NCBI GenBank assembly: GCA_963730005.1
Contig: CAVSPO010000036.1
Coordinates: forward strand, 62,001-126,000
Direction of reading: 5' to 3'
Origin: CAVSPO01 sp963730005
GTDB taxonomy: Bacteria; Actinomycetota; Actinomycetes; Propionibacteriales; Propionibacteriaceae
DNA: 64,000 bases
In this document: in pieces, positions 1 through 8,854 of the stretch
Layout of the letters: each line of letters opens with the position of its first letter
Position numbering within the stretch: position 1 is the first letter of the stretch
Made by a program: the position numbers and the translations under genes
Notes under the pieces: generated by a model
Database searches by the model: none
Seen by the model: the letters and a program-made list of their open reading frames with translations, nothing else
Told to the model about the DNA's origin: nothing

Positions 1-373
1 CCAGACTTGATCTGGAATTCAGCCTGAAGAGGTTGTGCATGCCCTCGGTGGTTTCGGCCCACATCGTCATGTGCGTGTAGGCACCCTTGGCAGCCACGTC
101 GTCACCGGTGCCGTCGCCGAAGCGGACACGTTTGCGCTCCTGGCGGGGAGTTCCCGGCGTCAGGTAGGTCTCAAGCCCGATGATCGGCTTGACGTCGAAC
201 TTCTGCGCCGTCTTGTAGAAGTCGTAGGCACCGAACATGTTGCCGTGATCGGTGATGGCGACCGCGGGCATGCCCAGCTCCTGGGCGCGTTTCAGCATGT
301 CAGGCACACGAGCCGCGCCGTCAAGCATCGAGTAGTCGGTGTGATTGTGCAGGTGCACAAAACTGTCAGCCAT
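1..373 (-). CDS. dnaE: DNA polymerase III subunit alpha, N-terminal part (window edge)
   Basis: Catalytic subunit of the replicative DNA polymerase; only the first 124 codons are inside the window and the gene runs off the left edge. The protein begins MADSFVHLHNHTDYSMLDG, with the HxH and DGA elements that open the PHP domain, followed by AVAITDHGNMFGAYDFY and KPIIGLETYLTP, all standard for DnaE1. The start is the ATG at 371-373, supported by an AAGGAGG Shine-Dalgarno 10-11 bases upstream. It is divergent from the metal transporter operon. Identification is firm; DnaE1 versus DnaE2 rests on the N-terminus alone. Confidence 0.95.
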   Translation of the reverse strand, partial: MADSFVHLHNHTDYSMLDGAARVPDMLKRAQELGMPAVAITDHGNMFGAYDFYKTAQKFDVKPIIGLETYLTPGTPRQERKRVRFGDGTGDDVAAKGAYTHMTMWAETTEGMHNLFRLNSRSSL

Positions 374-511
374 CGGTTACCTTCGACCTCCTTGACCCCG
401 CCACCCTACAGTCGCGGACGCCCAGTCTGGCAGCCTGCACCCACACTCTCACCTCTGCCCCGCAGTTCGAGCAGGCTCACTTCCGTGCCTTGGCCCCTCG
501 CTCAAAATACC

Positions 512-525
512 TGAGCAGTTGCTCA
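512..525. promoter_or_regulatory. SmtB/ArsR-type operator candidate
   Basis: TGAGCAGTTGCTCA is a perfect 6-bp inverted repeat around a 2-bp centre. Layout and bases resemble the 12-2-12 sites of SmtB/ArsR metal sensors. It lies just upstream of the predicted cbiM -10 element, over the -35 region, where a bound repressor would block polymerase. The operon's last gene encodes an ArsR-family protein with a histidine-rich tail, the obvious candidate ligand. Function is inferred. Confidence 0.6.
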
Positions 526-546
526 CATGTTTGGTCGGATTCTGTG

Positions 547-552
547 TAGTGT
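547..552 (+). promoter_or_regulatory. -10 element of cbiM (leaderless)
   Basis: TAGTGT followed by seven bases and then the cbiM ATG. This spacing puts the transcription start at or next to the A of the start codon, so the message should have no leader. No clear TTG-type -35 is seen. Confidence 0.55.
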
Positions 553-559
553 TCCAGCC

Positions 560-1621
560 ATGCACGTCCCGGACGGATTCCTGAACGCACCCACGTCAAT
601 GGCGACCGGTGTGGTCGCGGTCGCGGCCCTCGCCTTCGCCCTCAACAAGTCCCGCCACGAGCTGGGTCAGTCCGGACCGGTACGCGCCGGCCTGACGGGA
701 TGCTTCATCTTCGCCGCTCAGATGGTCAATTTTCCGGTGGCCGCGGGCACCTCAGGCCACCTGATCGGGGCGGCGCTTGCGACGGCCCTGGTGGGGCCAT
801 GGACAGCAATGCTGACCATGGCCAGTGTGCTGATCGTGCAGGCGCTCTTCTTTGCGGACGGAGGCCTGACCGCACTGGGCACCAACATCATCCTGCTGGC
901 AATCATGCCGGTGCTGACGTCCGCTGCTGTGTTCCGGCTGATGGGCCGCCAGTTGCGGCGCAGCCCCAAGGCAGTGGCACCGGTGGCGGGGCTGGCGGCG
1001 TTCCTTTCAGTACTCATGGCCGCGTTGACGTTCACGCTGCTGTATGCCCTCGGCGGTGTCGTCGAAGTGCCCACCGGGCTGCTTGCCACCGCCATGGTGG
1101 GCACCCATCTGCTGATCGGAGTTGGCGAAGCTGCGATCACCAGTTTGATGATCACGGCCGTCCTGGCTGTTCGGCCCGACCTGGTGTCCATCAACGCAAG
1201 TGATGACGGGGGAAGGCTGCAGCTGGTGCAACCTGACGGCTCCATGACCTGGATCGACGCGGACCGACCGGCCCCAGCGGTGCAGCCCGCAGCCCCGGTC
1301 GGGAGGCGCGGCACGGCGACCGCCTTGGCGATCGCGGCCTTGGTCGCCGGCGGGCTGAGTCTGCTGGCCTCCTCCCAGCCCGATGGTCTGGAATCGGTGG
1401 CCGGACGGCTCGGATTCGATGTGGCTGCCCTCGACTCGGCTGTGGCCGCAGGCCCGCTCGCCGACTACGGCATCGCCGGTTTCGGGGCCTTCGGCACCAC
1501 AGTGGCAGGCATCGTCGGCGTCGCCCTGACGCTGGCCATCTGTCTGGGTGTCTTCAGGCTCACCCGGCTTGGCGCCGCCGAGCGGTTGGTGCGGGCAGAC
1601 CAGCAGCAGACGCTGGCCTGA
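560..1621 (+). CDS. cbiM: CbiM-CbiN fusion, substrate-specific component of Co/Ni ECF transporter
   Basis: Membrane S-component for cobalt (or nickel) uptake, 353 aa. It starts MHVPDGFLNAPTS; in this family the mature Met-His N-terminus with its second-position histidine coordinates the metal, which fixes the ATG at 560 and not an in-frame codon 33 bases upstream. Residues about 1-220 form the multi-helix CbiM domain. The C-terminal part carries a PDGLE-type CbiN/NikN domain with two more membrane segments, so M and N are fused. First gene of a tightly packed operon with cbiQ, cbiO and an ArsR regulator. Cobalt is favoured over nickel because of the cobalamin genes elsewhere in the window, but sequence alone does not settle the metal. 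Confidence 0.9.
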   Translation: MHVPDGFLNAPTSMATGVVAVAALAFALNKSRHELGQSGPVRAGLTGCFIFAAQMVNFPVAAGTSGHLIGAALATALVGPWTAMLTMASVLIVQALFFADGGLTALGTNIILLAIMPVLTSAAVFRLMGRQLRRSPKAVAPVAGLAAFLSVLMAALTFTLLYALGGVVEVPTGLLATAMVGTHLLIGVGEAAITSLMITAVLAVRPDLVSINASDDGGRLQLVQPDGSMTWIDADRPAPAVQPAAPVGRRGTATALAIAALVAGGLSLLASSQPDGLESVAGRLGFDVAALDSAVAAGPLADYGIAGFGAFGTTVAGIVGVALTLAICLGVFRLTRLGAAERLVRADQQQTLA

Positions 1622-1624
1622 CCG

Positions 1625-2377
1625 GTGCGCAGTCACGGCACTGAGCCGCCTGCTTCGCCCGTGCGCTGGTTGGCCCCAGAAGCCAAACTGGTGGCTGTCA
1701 CGGCCTTTGCCCTGGTGGTCGTGCTGACTCCAGCCCGAGCCTGGCCGGCGTTCCTGCTCGATGCCCTGCTGCTGGGCGTGGTCTGGAAGCTTGCCCGCCT
1801 ACCATTGCGACGCCTGCGCTGGCTGACGGTCGAACTCCCCTTCGTACTCTTTGCCCTCGCGCTCCCGCTGGTGGCCACCGGGGAGCGGGTCGCGATCGGG
1901 CCGCTCAGCCTGTCGCAGCCGGGATTGGTCGGCGCCGCCCTGCTGCTGTGCCGGGCGACACTCGGCGTCTGCGCAGCGGTGGTGCTGGCGTCCACCACGC
2001 CCGCCCACGAGGTGGTTGACGGCCTCCGACGCCTGCATCTGCCGGGAGGTCTGGTCGAGATCCTGTCGCACATGGTGCGCTTCATGGGTGTGGTGGCTGA
2101 TGATCTGCGCCGCATGACGATCGCTCGGGTGTCCCGCGGTGCTGGGCTCGGGGTCAGGGGCACGCTACGCGCCCAGGCGGCCGGCGCCAGTCAGCTGTTC
2201 GTCCGTAGCTACGAGCGTGGCGAGCGGGTGCATCTGGCGATGACCGCGCGAGGCTATCGCGGTGCGCTGCCCGGCTACGGCAGTACGCCGGCCGCCAACT
2301 CGTCCACCTGGCTGTTCGCGGCCGCGTTGCCGGCCTCGGCCGTGACAGCGCTCGTGCTGGGGTTGGTGATGGGGTGA
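1625..2377 (+). CDS. cbiQ: CbiQ, transmembrane T-component of Co/Ni ECF transporter
   Basis: Integral membrane coupling protein (250 aa) linking the CbiMN substrate subunit to the ATPase. Several hydrophobic helices are visible, plus the cytoplasmic Ala-Arg-Gly coupling motif in AMTARGYRG near residue 200 and an earlier RVSRGAG segment equivalent to the other ATPase-contact helix. It starts at GTG 1625, three bases after the cbiM stop, and its last four bases (GTGA) overlap the start of the ATPase gene, indicating translational coupling. Confidence 0.9.
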   Translation: MRSHGTEPPASPVRWLAPEAKLVAVTAFALVVVLTPARAWPAFLLDALLLGVVWKLARLPLRRLRWLTVELPFVLFALALPLVATGERVAIGPLSLSQPGLVGAALLLCRATLGVCAAVVLASTTPAHEVVDGLRRLHLPGGLVEILSHMVRFMGVVADDLRRMTIARVSRGAGLGVRGTLRAQAAGASQLFVRSYERGERVHLAMTARGYRGALPGYGSTPAANSSTWLFAAALPASAVTALVLGLVMG

Positions 2378-3153
2378 TTCCGGCAGTTGGCGCAGAGCTG
2401 CCCCCCGCGCTCGAGGTGCGCGGCGTTGCGTTCGCCTACCCCGACGGACGCCAGGTGCTGTTCGGCGTCGACCTGCAGTTGGCACCCGGGGAACGGGTGG
2501 CACTTCTTGGGCCGAATGGGGCAGGCAAGACCACTCTGCTGCTGCACCTCAACGGCATCCTCGGGGCTGCCGGCGGCGGCACTGGCGCCGGCGAGATCAG
2601 GGTGGCGGGGCTACGCCTGACCACGAAGAACCTCGCGGAGATCCGTCGTCGCGTCGGGATCGTGTTCCAGGACCCGGACGACCAACTGTTCATGCCAACG
2701 GTGGCGCGCGACGTTGGGTTCGGGCCCGCCAATCTTGGGCTCAGCGATGCGGAGGTGGACGCCCGGGTGGCTCGTGCCCTTGCCCAGGTGGGGATGGCCG
2801 AGTTCGGTGACCGGCTGCCGGCCCATCTGTCCTTCGGCCAGCGACGCAGGGTTGCGCTGGCCGGGGTGCTGGCCACCGACCCCGATGTTCTGGTCCTCGA
2901 CGAGCCTTCGTCGAACCTCGACCCGGCCGCTCGCGACGATCTGGCCCGTGTGTTGGGGGGCCTCGACGTCGCCGTTCTGATGGTCACCCACGATCTGCCG
3001 TACGCGGCTCAGTTGTGCAGCCGCTGTCTGGTGATGGACGAGGGTCGTGTGGTCGCCGATGGGTCTACCCGTGAAATACTCGGGGACGAGGAGTTGCTGG
3101 CCGCTCACCGGCTGGCACTGCCCTACGGTTTCCAGCTACCGAAAGAGGTGTGA
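2374..3153 (+). CDS. cbiO: CbiO, ATP-binding component of Co/Ni ECF transporter
   Basis: ABC ATPase of 259 aa that drives metal uptake by CbiMNQ. Walker A is GPNGAGKTT (residues 46-54), the Q-loop is VFQDPDDQLF, the signature is LSFGQRRR, Walker B is VLVLDEPSS and the switch histidine is in VTHDLP. The QDPDDQ Q-loop is typical of ECF-type ATPases. Only one ATPase is encoded, so a homodimer is expected. It starts at a GTG overlapping the cbiQ stop, and its TGA overlaps the ATG of the downstream regulator. Confidence 0.92.
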   Translation: MIPAVGAELPPALEVRGVAFAYPDGRQVLFGVDLQLAPGERVALLGPNGAGKTTLLLHLNGILGAAGGGTGAGEIRVAGLRLTTKNLAEIRRRVGIVFQDPDDQLFMPTVARDVGFGPANLGLSDAEVDARVARALAQVGMAEFGDRLPAHLSFGQRRRVALAGVLATDPDVLVLDEPSSNLDPAARDDLARVLGGLDVAVLMVTHDLPYAAQLCSRCLVMDEGRVVADGSTREILGDEELLAAHRLALPYGFQLPKEV

Positions 3154-3479
3154 TGGGGGCACCGGAGCCCGGCTTGCTGCCGTTGCCGGCAAGCGACGTG
3201 CAAGCCTGGGCCAGCGTGTTCACGCTGTTGGGTGACCATACCCGGCTGCGCCTGCTGATGGCCATGCACCACAGCCCCAGCCAGACCGTGACCGAGCTGG
3301 CCAACGCGGCGGCCATCCACCGCGACACTGCCTCCCAGGCGCTGAAGGTGCTGCGCGAACAGGGCTGGGTCAGGGCCGAACGCGACGGGCGCCAGATGCG
3401 CTACACGTTGATAGACGTCACCACCCACCGCGTGTTGCACTTCATGGGCCAGCACCACGACGACCACCATCACCACTGA
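3153..3479 (+). CDS. ArsR/SmtB-family metal-sensing repressor with His-rich tail
   Basis: Winged-helix regulator of 108 aa. Helix-turn-helix region: FTLLGDHTRLRLL, then VTELANAAAIHRDTASQALK, then a wing with RAERDGRQMRYTL. The C-terminus ends GQHHDDHHHH, a cluster of six histidines and two aspartates suited to binding nickel, cobalt or zinc, reminiscent of nickel/cobalt sensors such as NmtR. It is the last gene of the cbiMNQO operon and overlaps the cbiO stop by one base (TGATG); a GTG three bases upstream is the alternative start. It probably represses its own operon through the palindrome at 512-525. The metal specificity is inferred. Confidence 0.85.
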   Translation: MGAPEPGLLPLPASDVQAWASVFTLLGDHTRLRLLMAMHHSPSQTVTELANAAAIHRDTASQALKVLREQGWVRAERDGRQMRYTLIDVTTHRVLHFMGQHHDDHHHH

Positions 3480-3485
3480 CCAGCG

Positions 3486-4400
3486 TCAGGTCTCGTCGAC
3501 CACCTTGCGGGGTTTCTCGACCGGGTCGTCGCTCGTCTCTGGTGTCGCTGGGGATTCAGTCAGGCTGGGCGCCTCGAAAGGATCGGCCAGTTCACCCGGC
3601 CTTGCCCTGGTCAACCACACGAAAGCGGCAAGCGCAGCCATGAACACCAGCAAAGACACCCAGTTGTTGATGCGGAAGCCACCGACGGTGTTGGCGGGGT
3701 CGATGCGGACCGCCTCGATGAAGAACCTGCCGAACGTGTAATACATCGCGTAGAGGCAGAACAACCTGCCACGTCCCAGGTGGAACCGCCTTTCGGCCCA
3801 CAGCAGCAGGAACCCGCCCGTGATGTTCCAGCCCATCTCGTACAGGAACGTCGGATGGAAGGTTTCGTAGCTCTCATACCCTGACGGCCGGTGTGCCGGG
3901 TCGATCTCCAGGGCCCACGGCAGCGTCGTGGGACGACCGAAAAGCTCCTGGTTGAACCAGTTGCCCAGCCTGCCGATACCCTGCCCGAACAACAGGGACG
4001 GGGCCAGCACATCCGCGAGAGTGCCAAAGTCGTAGCGGTAATGTCGGCACAGCAAGGCCGCGGCGATGGCACCGCCCGCCACACCGCCCCAGATGCCCAG
4101 ACCGCCGTTCCAGATCTTGAAGGCGTCCAACGGATCGCGGCCGGGGCCGAAGTACAGCTGGTGGTCGGTGATGACGTGGTACAGGCGGGCACCGACGATG
4201 CCGGCCAGCACCGACCACAGCATGATGTTCTCGAACTTCTCCTTGTCCGCACCCCGGGCGACGGCCCGTTTCTCGCCAAACCAGATGCCGACGAGGATGC
4301 CGGTCAGCAGACAGAGCGCGTAAATGTGCACTGTCAACGGACCGAGGTGGAATGCGCTGACCGAGGGACTCGGAATGTTCAGGGCTGGCAGCACCGTCAT
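3486..4400 (-). CDS. lgt: Prolipoprotein diacylglyceryl transferase
   Basis: Transfers diacylglycerol from phosphatidylglycerol to the lipobox cysteine of prelipoproteins at the cytoplasmic membrane (304 aa, about seven membrane helices). The Lgt signature is seen as GRLGNWFNQELFG, and the conserved GGL region as WNGGLGIWGGVAGG, the usual actinobacterial form. The C-terminal 40 residues are hydrophilic and acidic. Its ATG overlaps the trpA TGA (ATGA), so it is the last gene of trpE-C-B-A-lgt, a common actinobacterial order. It converges on arsR with a 6-bp gap. Confidence 0.95.
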   Translation of the reverse strand: MTVLPALNIPSPSVSAFHLGPLTVHIYALCLLTGILVGIWFGEKRAVARGADKEKFENIMLWSVLAGIVGARLYHVITDHQLYFGPGRDPLDAFKIWNGGLGIWGGVAGGAIAAALLCRHYRYDFGTLADVLAPSLLFGQGIGRLGNWFNQELFGRPTTLPWALEIDPAHRPSGYESYETFHPTFLYEMGWNITGGFLLLWAERRFHLGRGRLFCLYAMYYTFGRFFIEAVRIDPANTVGGFRINNWVSLLVFMAALAAFVWLTRARPGELADPFEAPSLTESPATPETSDDPVEKPRKVVDET

Positions 4401-5263
4401 CGGGCTCTGCGCACCCCCTGCGCCAGTTCGTCGGTCAACGTTCGCAGCGCGGTGAGGTCACGCGATTGCGTCCGGTCGTTGTCCATGAGGCACTTCACCA
4501 GCGCGGAACCCACGATCACAGCGTCGGCGTAGGCGCCGATCTCGGCAGCCTGGGCACCGTTGGAGACGCCGAGCCCCACCCCGATGGGCAGGTGCGGCGC
4601 GGCCCGCCTGACCCGTTGCACCAACTTGGGCGCCGCGGAGGAGGTTTCGCTGCGGACCCCGGTGACGCCCATCACGCTGGTCGCGTAGACCCAACCGCGG
4701 CAGGCGGCAGTGGTGACCAGCAGCCGTTCATCGGTTGAGGCCGGCGCAACCAGGAACACCCTGTCAAGGTCGTGCTCGTCGCTGACCTGCATCCACAGGC
4801 CGGCCTCGTCCGGGGTCAGGTCGGGGGTGATCAACCCGGCTCCCCCGGCGTTCTTGAGATCGCGCGCGAAGGCCCGCACTGACTCGACATGGTCGGCGAC
4901 CTTGCCGTGGGAGCCGTAGTGCTCGACCAGGTTCCAGTAGATCATCACCAGTGCCGACTTGCCGGCGGCCGCGACGGCCTCGACTGCAGTGAAGATGTCG
5001 TGAGTCCGCACGCCACGCTCCAGTGCGCGGGTGGTGGCGTGCTGGATGGCGAGCCCGTCCATCATCGGATCCGAGTAGGGCATGCCCACTTCGACGATGT
5101 CGACACCGACGCCTTGAGTGCCCTCCGTCAAGGCCTTCATGGCCTCTACCGACCCCGCAACGTCCGGGAAGCCGACAGGCAGGTATCCCACCAGAGCGGC
5201 GCGACCGGCGTCGGTCGCTGCGCGCAGCACCTGCCCGGAGTTGCCGAGGATCGCGTCACTCAC
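4397..5263 (-). CDS. trpA: Tryptophan synthase alpha chain
   Basis: Cleaves indole-3-glycerol phosphate to indole and glyceraldehyde 3-phosphate; indole passes to TrpB (288 aa). Seen: YLPVGFPD at the N-terminus, the catalytic Glu and Asp in VEVGMPYSDP, the substrate loop after TPDLTPDE, and the phosphate-binding end (GVGLGVSNG ... VIVGSALV). The start GTG at 5263 overlaps the trpB stop as GTGA; the open frame extends further upstream, but that part lies inside trpB and shows no TrpA similarity. Confidence 0.95.
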   Translation of the reverse strand: MSDAILGNSGQVLRAATDAGRAALVGYLPVGFPDVAGSVEAMKALTEGTQGVGVDIVEVGMPYSDPMMDGLAIQHATTRALERGVRTHDIFTAVEAVAAAGKSALVMIYWNLVEHYGSHGKVADHVESVRAFARDLKNAGGAGLITPDLTPDEAGLWMQVSDEHDLDRVFLVAPASTDERLLVTTAACRGWVYATSVMGVTGVRSETSSAAPKLVQRVRRAAPHLPIGVGLGVSNGAQAAEIGAYADAVIVGSALVKCLMDNDRTQSRDLTALRTLTDELAQGVRRAR

Positions 5264-6516
5264 TTCAGGGCTCCCATCGTCTTGTCCGCGACACCGCTGA
5301 CACCGAAGTACTTCATCGCCGTGTCGACGTCCTTGTCCCCGCGCCCGGAGATGTTGATCACGATGCACGGCCGCCGATCGGGCTGTTCGTCCAGCATCCG
5401 CAGCGCCAGTCTGCGCGCCCCGGCCACTGCATGCGCCGACTCGATGGCCGGCATGATGCCCTCACAGCGCGTCAGTTGGTCGAGAGCCTCCATGGCCTCG
5501 GCGTCGGTCACGGGCTCGTAGTGAGCGCGTCCGGTTCGTGCCAACCAGGCATGTTCCGGCCCGACCCCCGGGTAGTCCAGGCCGGCCGAGATCGAGTGCG
5601 ACTCGATGGTCTGGCCGTCGTCGTCCTGCAGCACGAAGGTGCGGGTGCCGTGCAGCACACCCACCGAGCCCCCGGTGATGCTCGCAGCGTGGCGGCCCGT
5701 CTCCACCCCGTCTCCCGCCGCCTCGAAGCCGTAGAGCCCGACCTGCTCGTCGCGGATGAAGTCATGGAAGATGCCAATGGCGTTGGACCCGCCACCCACG
5801 CAGGCGCAGACGGCGTCCGGCAGCCTGTCGAAGCGGTCCAACATCTGGGCGCGGGTCTCGGTGCCGATCACCCGCTGGAACTCGCGCACGATCAGCGGGA
5901 AGGGGTGCGGACCCGATGCCGAGCCGATCAAGTAGTGCGTGTTCTCGACGTTGGTCACCCAGTCGCGCATGGCCTCATTCATGGCGTCCTTCAGAGTGGC
6001 TGAGCCCGCCTCCACCGCCACCACCTCGGCGCCCAGCAACTGCATGCGGGCCACATTGAGCGCCTGGCGTTGAGTGTCGACGCTGCCCATGTAGACGCGG
6101 CACTCGAACCCCAGCAGGGCAGCGATCGTGGCGGTGGCCACACCGTGCTGGCCCGCGCCGGTTTCGGCGATGACGCGCGTCTTGCCCATCTTGCGGGTCA
6201 GCAGACCCTGACCGAGGACGTTGTTGATCTTGTGGCTGCCGGTGTGGTTCAGGTCTTCACGCTTCAACAGGATCTGGGCCCCACCGCAGAAGCGGTCACC
6301 GAAATTGCGTGCTTTGGTGATGGGGCTGGGGCGCCCGGCGTAGTGCAGACGCAGGTCGTCGAGTTCCGCGATGAAATCCTTGTCCTGCTGGGCGTCGGCA
6401 AAGGCGCGCTCCAGTTCGACCAGGGCCGCGTGCAGCGCCTCCGGAACGAACTGGCCACCGAACTCGTCGAAGTGGCCGAAATCGTCTGGCAAGTGTCGCA
6501 TTCCGATTGTCCTCAC
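5260..6516 (-). CDS. trpB: Tryptophan synthase beta chain
   Basis: PLP enzyme condensing indole with L-serine to give L-tryptophan (418 aa). The PLP lysine is in LNHTGSHKINNVLGQ and the phosphate-binding loop is CVGGGSNAIG; the N-terminal GHFDEFGGQFVPE and C-terminal SGRGDKDVDT are both family hallmarks. It starts at GTG 6516, overlapping the trpC TGA (GTGA); an ATG 15 bases downstream is a possible alternative. Sits between trpC and trpA with overlapping ends, so the subunits should be made in balanced amounts. Confidence 0.96.
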   Translation of the reverse strand: MRTIGMRHLPDDFGHFDEFGGQFVPEALHAALVELERAFADAQQDKDFIAELDDLRLHYAGRPSPITKARNFGDRFCGGAQILLKREDLNHTGSHKINNVLGQGLLTRKMGKTRVIAETGAGQHGVATATIAALLGFECRVYMGSVDTQRQALNVARMQLLGAEVVAVEAGSATLKDAMNEAMRDWVTNVENTHYLIGSASGPHPFPLIVREFQRVIGTETRAQMLDRFDRLPDAVCACVGGGSNAIGIFHDFIRDEQVGLYGFEAAGDGVETGRHAASITGGSVGVLHGTRTFVLQDDDGQTIESHSISAGLDYPGVGPEHAWLARTGRAHYEPVTDAEAMEALDQLTRCEGIMPAIESAHAVAGARRLALRMLDEQPDRRPCIVINISGRGDKDVDTAMKYFGVSGVADKTMGALK

Positions 6517-7316
6517 TGAGCGTTTCCACTGGGGTCGGCGGCAGTCACCAATTTCTTGATGGCGGCCGCCGGGTCACCGTTCCTGACAAGGGCTTCTCCG
6601 ACCAGGATGGCGTCGGCGCCTGCGAGCCGGACCCGTCGGGCATCATCAGGGCCAAGGATGCCGGATTCCGAGATCCTGACGACGCCGTCGGGAACAAGGG
6701 GCGCCAGTTGCTCGAACACGGCCAGGTCGACCTGAAGGGTCTTGAGGTTGCGGTTGTTGATTCCCACCACGGCGGGCCCCAAGGCAAGTGCCCGATCCAG
6801 CTCGTCGCGGGTGTGCACCTCGACGAGCGGGGTCAGCCCCAGGTCCAGAGCCGTTTGGTGCAGTCGGCTGAGCAGAACGTCGTCGAGGCAGGCCACGATC
6901 AGCAGCGCCAAGTCGCCACCCAAGGCCCGGGTCTCGACCAGCTGATACTCGCTGACCACGAAATCCTTGCGCAGCACCGGCAGGTCGACGGCCGCTCGTA
7001 CCGCACGCAGATCATCCAGCGAACCTGCGAAACGGTGTCTCTCGGTCAGCACCGAGATGACGGCCGCGCCCCCATGCTGGTAGGCCAAGGCAAGGTCCGC
7101 GGGGTCGGAAATGTCCGCCAGGGCACCCTTGCTGGGGCTGGAACGCTTGACCTCGGCGATCACCGACAGCCGCCCCGAGAGCAGTGCAGCCAGCGGGTCC
7201 AGCGGAGCGGGAGCGCTGTCGACCAGCTTCGCCAACTGCCGCAAAGGCAGCGACGCTTCGCGCTCGGCGAGGTCGGCACGCACGCCGACGAGGATGTCGT
7301 CCAGCACTGTGGTCAT
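6513..7316 (-). CDS. trpC: Indole-3-glycerol phosphate synthase
   Basis: TIM-barrel enzyme converting carboxyphenylaminodeoxyribulose phosphate to indole-3-glycerol phosphate (267 aa). Catalytic lysine in EVKRSSPSKG, second strand LRKDFVVSEYQ, substrate-binding NNRNLKTLQVD, and phosphate site SESGI plus VGEALVRNGDP. The start MTTVLDDILVGVRADL is the ATG at 7316, overlapping the trpE stop as ATGA. It is a stand-alone TrpC without a fused TrpF domain; trpF, trpD and trpG are not in this window. Confidence 0.95.
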   Translation of the reverse strand: MTTVLDDILVGVRADLAEREASLPLRQLAKLVDSAPAPLDPLAALLSGRLSVIAEVKRSSPSKGALADISDPADLALAYQHGGAAVISVLTERHRFAGSLDDLRAVRAAVDLPVLRKDFVVSEYQLVETRALGGDLALLIVACLDDVLLSRLHQTALDLGLTPLVEVHTRDELDRALALGPAVVGINNRNLKTLQVDLAVFEQLAPLVPDGVVRISESGILGPDDARRVRLAGADAILVGEALVRNGDPAAAIKKLVTAADPSGNAQ

Positions 7317-8854
7317 GTCAAGTCCTTTCGCAGCGTCAGCTGCTGGTCGTCGGCCTGTGCCGGCTGCAGAGCAGCGGCGCGACGCACCGAAGCAATCATT
7401 GCCATTGCCTTGTCCTGACATTCGAGGTTCTCGTTGTGCGGCACGGAATCGGCCACGACTCCGGCCCCGGCCTGAACGTAGGCCTTGCCGTCCTTGATGA
7501 TCGCGGAGCGAATGGTGATCGCCGCATCGGCGTCCCCGGCGAAGTCGAAGTACCCGACCACACCGCCGTAGGGACCGCGGCGGTAGGTCTCCAGCCGGTC
7601 GATGATCTGCATTGCCCGGACCTTCGGTGAGCCGGACAGGGTGCCAGCCGGAAAACAGGCCATCGTCACGTCCAGCGCGCTGACTCCGTCCTGCACCTCG
7701 CCCCGCACTTCGGCCTCCAGGTGCATCACGTGGGAGTACCGACGAACCTGCATGAACTCCGTGACCTGGACGGTGCCGGGCTTGCAGACGCGCCCCAGAT
7801 CGTTGCGGCCCAGGTCAACCAGCATCAGGTGCTCGGCGCGTTCCTTCTCGTCCGCCAAAAGCTCTGCTTCCAGCTGCTGGTCCAGACTCGGGGACGAGCC
7901 CCGGGGGCGTGTCCCCGCGATCGGATGGGTCACGGCCAGCCCCTCGTGCACGGTGACCAGCGCCTCCGGACTGGATCCGACGATGGAAAAGCCCGGCAAC
8001 CGCAGCAAGAAGAGGTACGGGCTGGGGTTGGTGATTCGCAGCTCGCGGTAGATGGCCAACGGATCGGCTTGCGTCGGCACGGTGAACCGCTGGCTCGGCA
8101 CCACCTGGAAGATCTCGCCGGCCACGATCTCCTCCTTTGCCGCTTCGACCAAGCGCTCGAACCCGGTTGTCCCCTCGCTGCGCAGCACAGTAACTTCGGG
8201 GACATCGCCATGGGAGGCCAGCATCGAGGCGGAAGGCGCCGACAGCGCTGCCACCATAGCCCGTACCCGATCGACAGCGGCCGCGTAGGCCTCATCAACC
8301 CGTTCCGGGCTCGCATCGAAATTGATTGCGTTCGCGATCAACCAGATTTCGCCCCGATGATGATCGAGAACCGCGAGATCACCGGCAATCATCATGACCA
8401 TGTCGGGCAAGCCCAGATCGTCGATCCCGCTGTCGGGGACGGTCGGTTCGACCGCCCGCACCATGTCATAGCCCAGGTAACCGACCATGCCGCTGGTGAA
8501 TGGCGGCAACGCCGGGTCGCGAACGGTGTGCAGCAGATCCAGGGTTTCACGCAGCACGTCCAGCGGCCGCCCGGCTGTGGGCAGACCGGCAATGTGCCGT
8601 CCGTCCCACTGCGTGTCGGCACGACTCCCGATCAGCGTGGCGGGGCTGTGCACGCCCACGAACGACCAGCGCGACCAGACCCCGGATTCGGCCGACTCGA
8701 ACAGGAAGGTATCGGTGCGGGTGCCGCACAGCTGACGGTAGGCGCCGACGGCGGTCAGTCCATCAGCCAGCAGCCTGGCGCGGACGCTGATCACCCGGCG
8801 GTCGGCCGCTTGCTGCCGGAACTCGGACAGGCTCGGCTCGATGACGACGTTCAC
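7313..8854 (-). CDS. trpE: Anthranilate synthase component I
   Basis: Makes anthranilate from chorismate, using ammonia supplied by a TrpG glutaminase not encoded here (513 aa from the chosen start). The chorismate-binding domain shows IAGTRPRG, HLMLVDLGRNDLGRV and CFPAGTLSGSPKVRAM; the N-terminal FLFESAESG corresponds to the LLES region involved in tryptophan feedback binding. I chose the GTG at 8852-8854 because an AGGAGG sits eight bases upstream and family similarity begins there; an ATG at 8914 would add 20 residues. First gene of trpE-C-B-A-lgt. I saw no obvious tryptophan-rich leader peptide upstream. Confidence 0.93.
   Translation of the reverse strand: MNVVIEPSLSEFRQQAADRRVISVRARLLADGLTAVGAYRQLCGTRTDTFLFESAESGVWSRWSFVGVHSPATLIGSRADTQWDGRHIAGLPTAGRPLDVLRETLDLLHTVRDPALPPFTSGMVGYLGYDMVRAVEPTVPDSGIDDLGLPDMVMMIAGDLAVLDHHRGEIWLIANAINFDASPERVDEAYAAAVDRVRAMVAALSAPSASMLASHGDVPEVTVLRSEGTTGFERLVEAAKEEIVAGEIFQVVPSQRFTVPTQADPLAIYRELRITNPSPYLFLLRLPGFSIVGSSPEALVTVHEGLAVTHPIAGTRPRGSSPSLDQQLEAELLADEKERAEHLMLVDLGRNDLGRVCKPGTVQVTEFMQVRRYSHVMHLEAEVRGEVQDGVSALDVTMACFPAGTLSGSPKVRAMQIIDRLETYRRGPYGGVVGYFDFAGDADAAITIRSAIIKDGKAYVQAGAGVVADSVPHNENLECQDKAMAMIASVRRAAALQPAQADDQQLTLRKDLT

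Noticed and set aside
420..437. Sequence resembling a B12-box of a cobalamin riboswitch upstream of cbiM
   Set aside because: The match to the box is partial, the rest of the ~200-base aptamer would have to lie inside dnaE, and the cbiM promoter 110 bases downstream appears leaderless, leaving no transcribed riboswitch.
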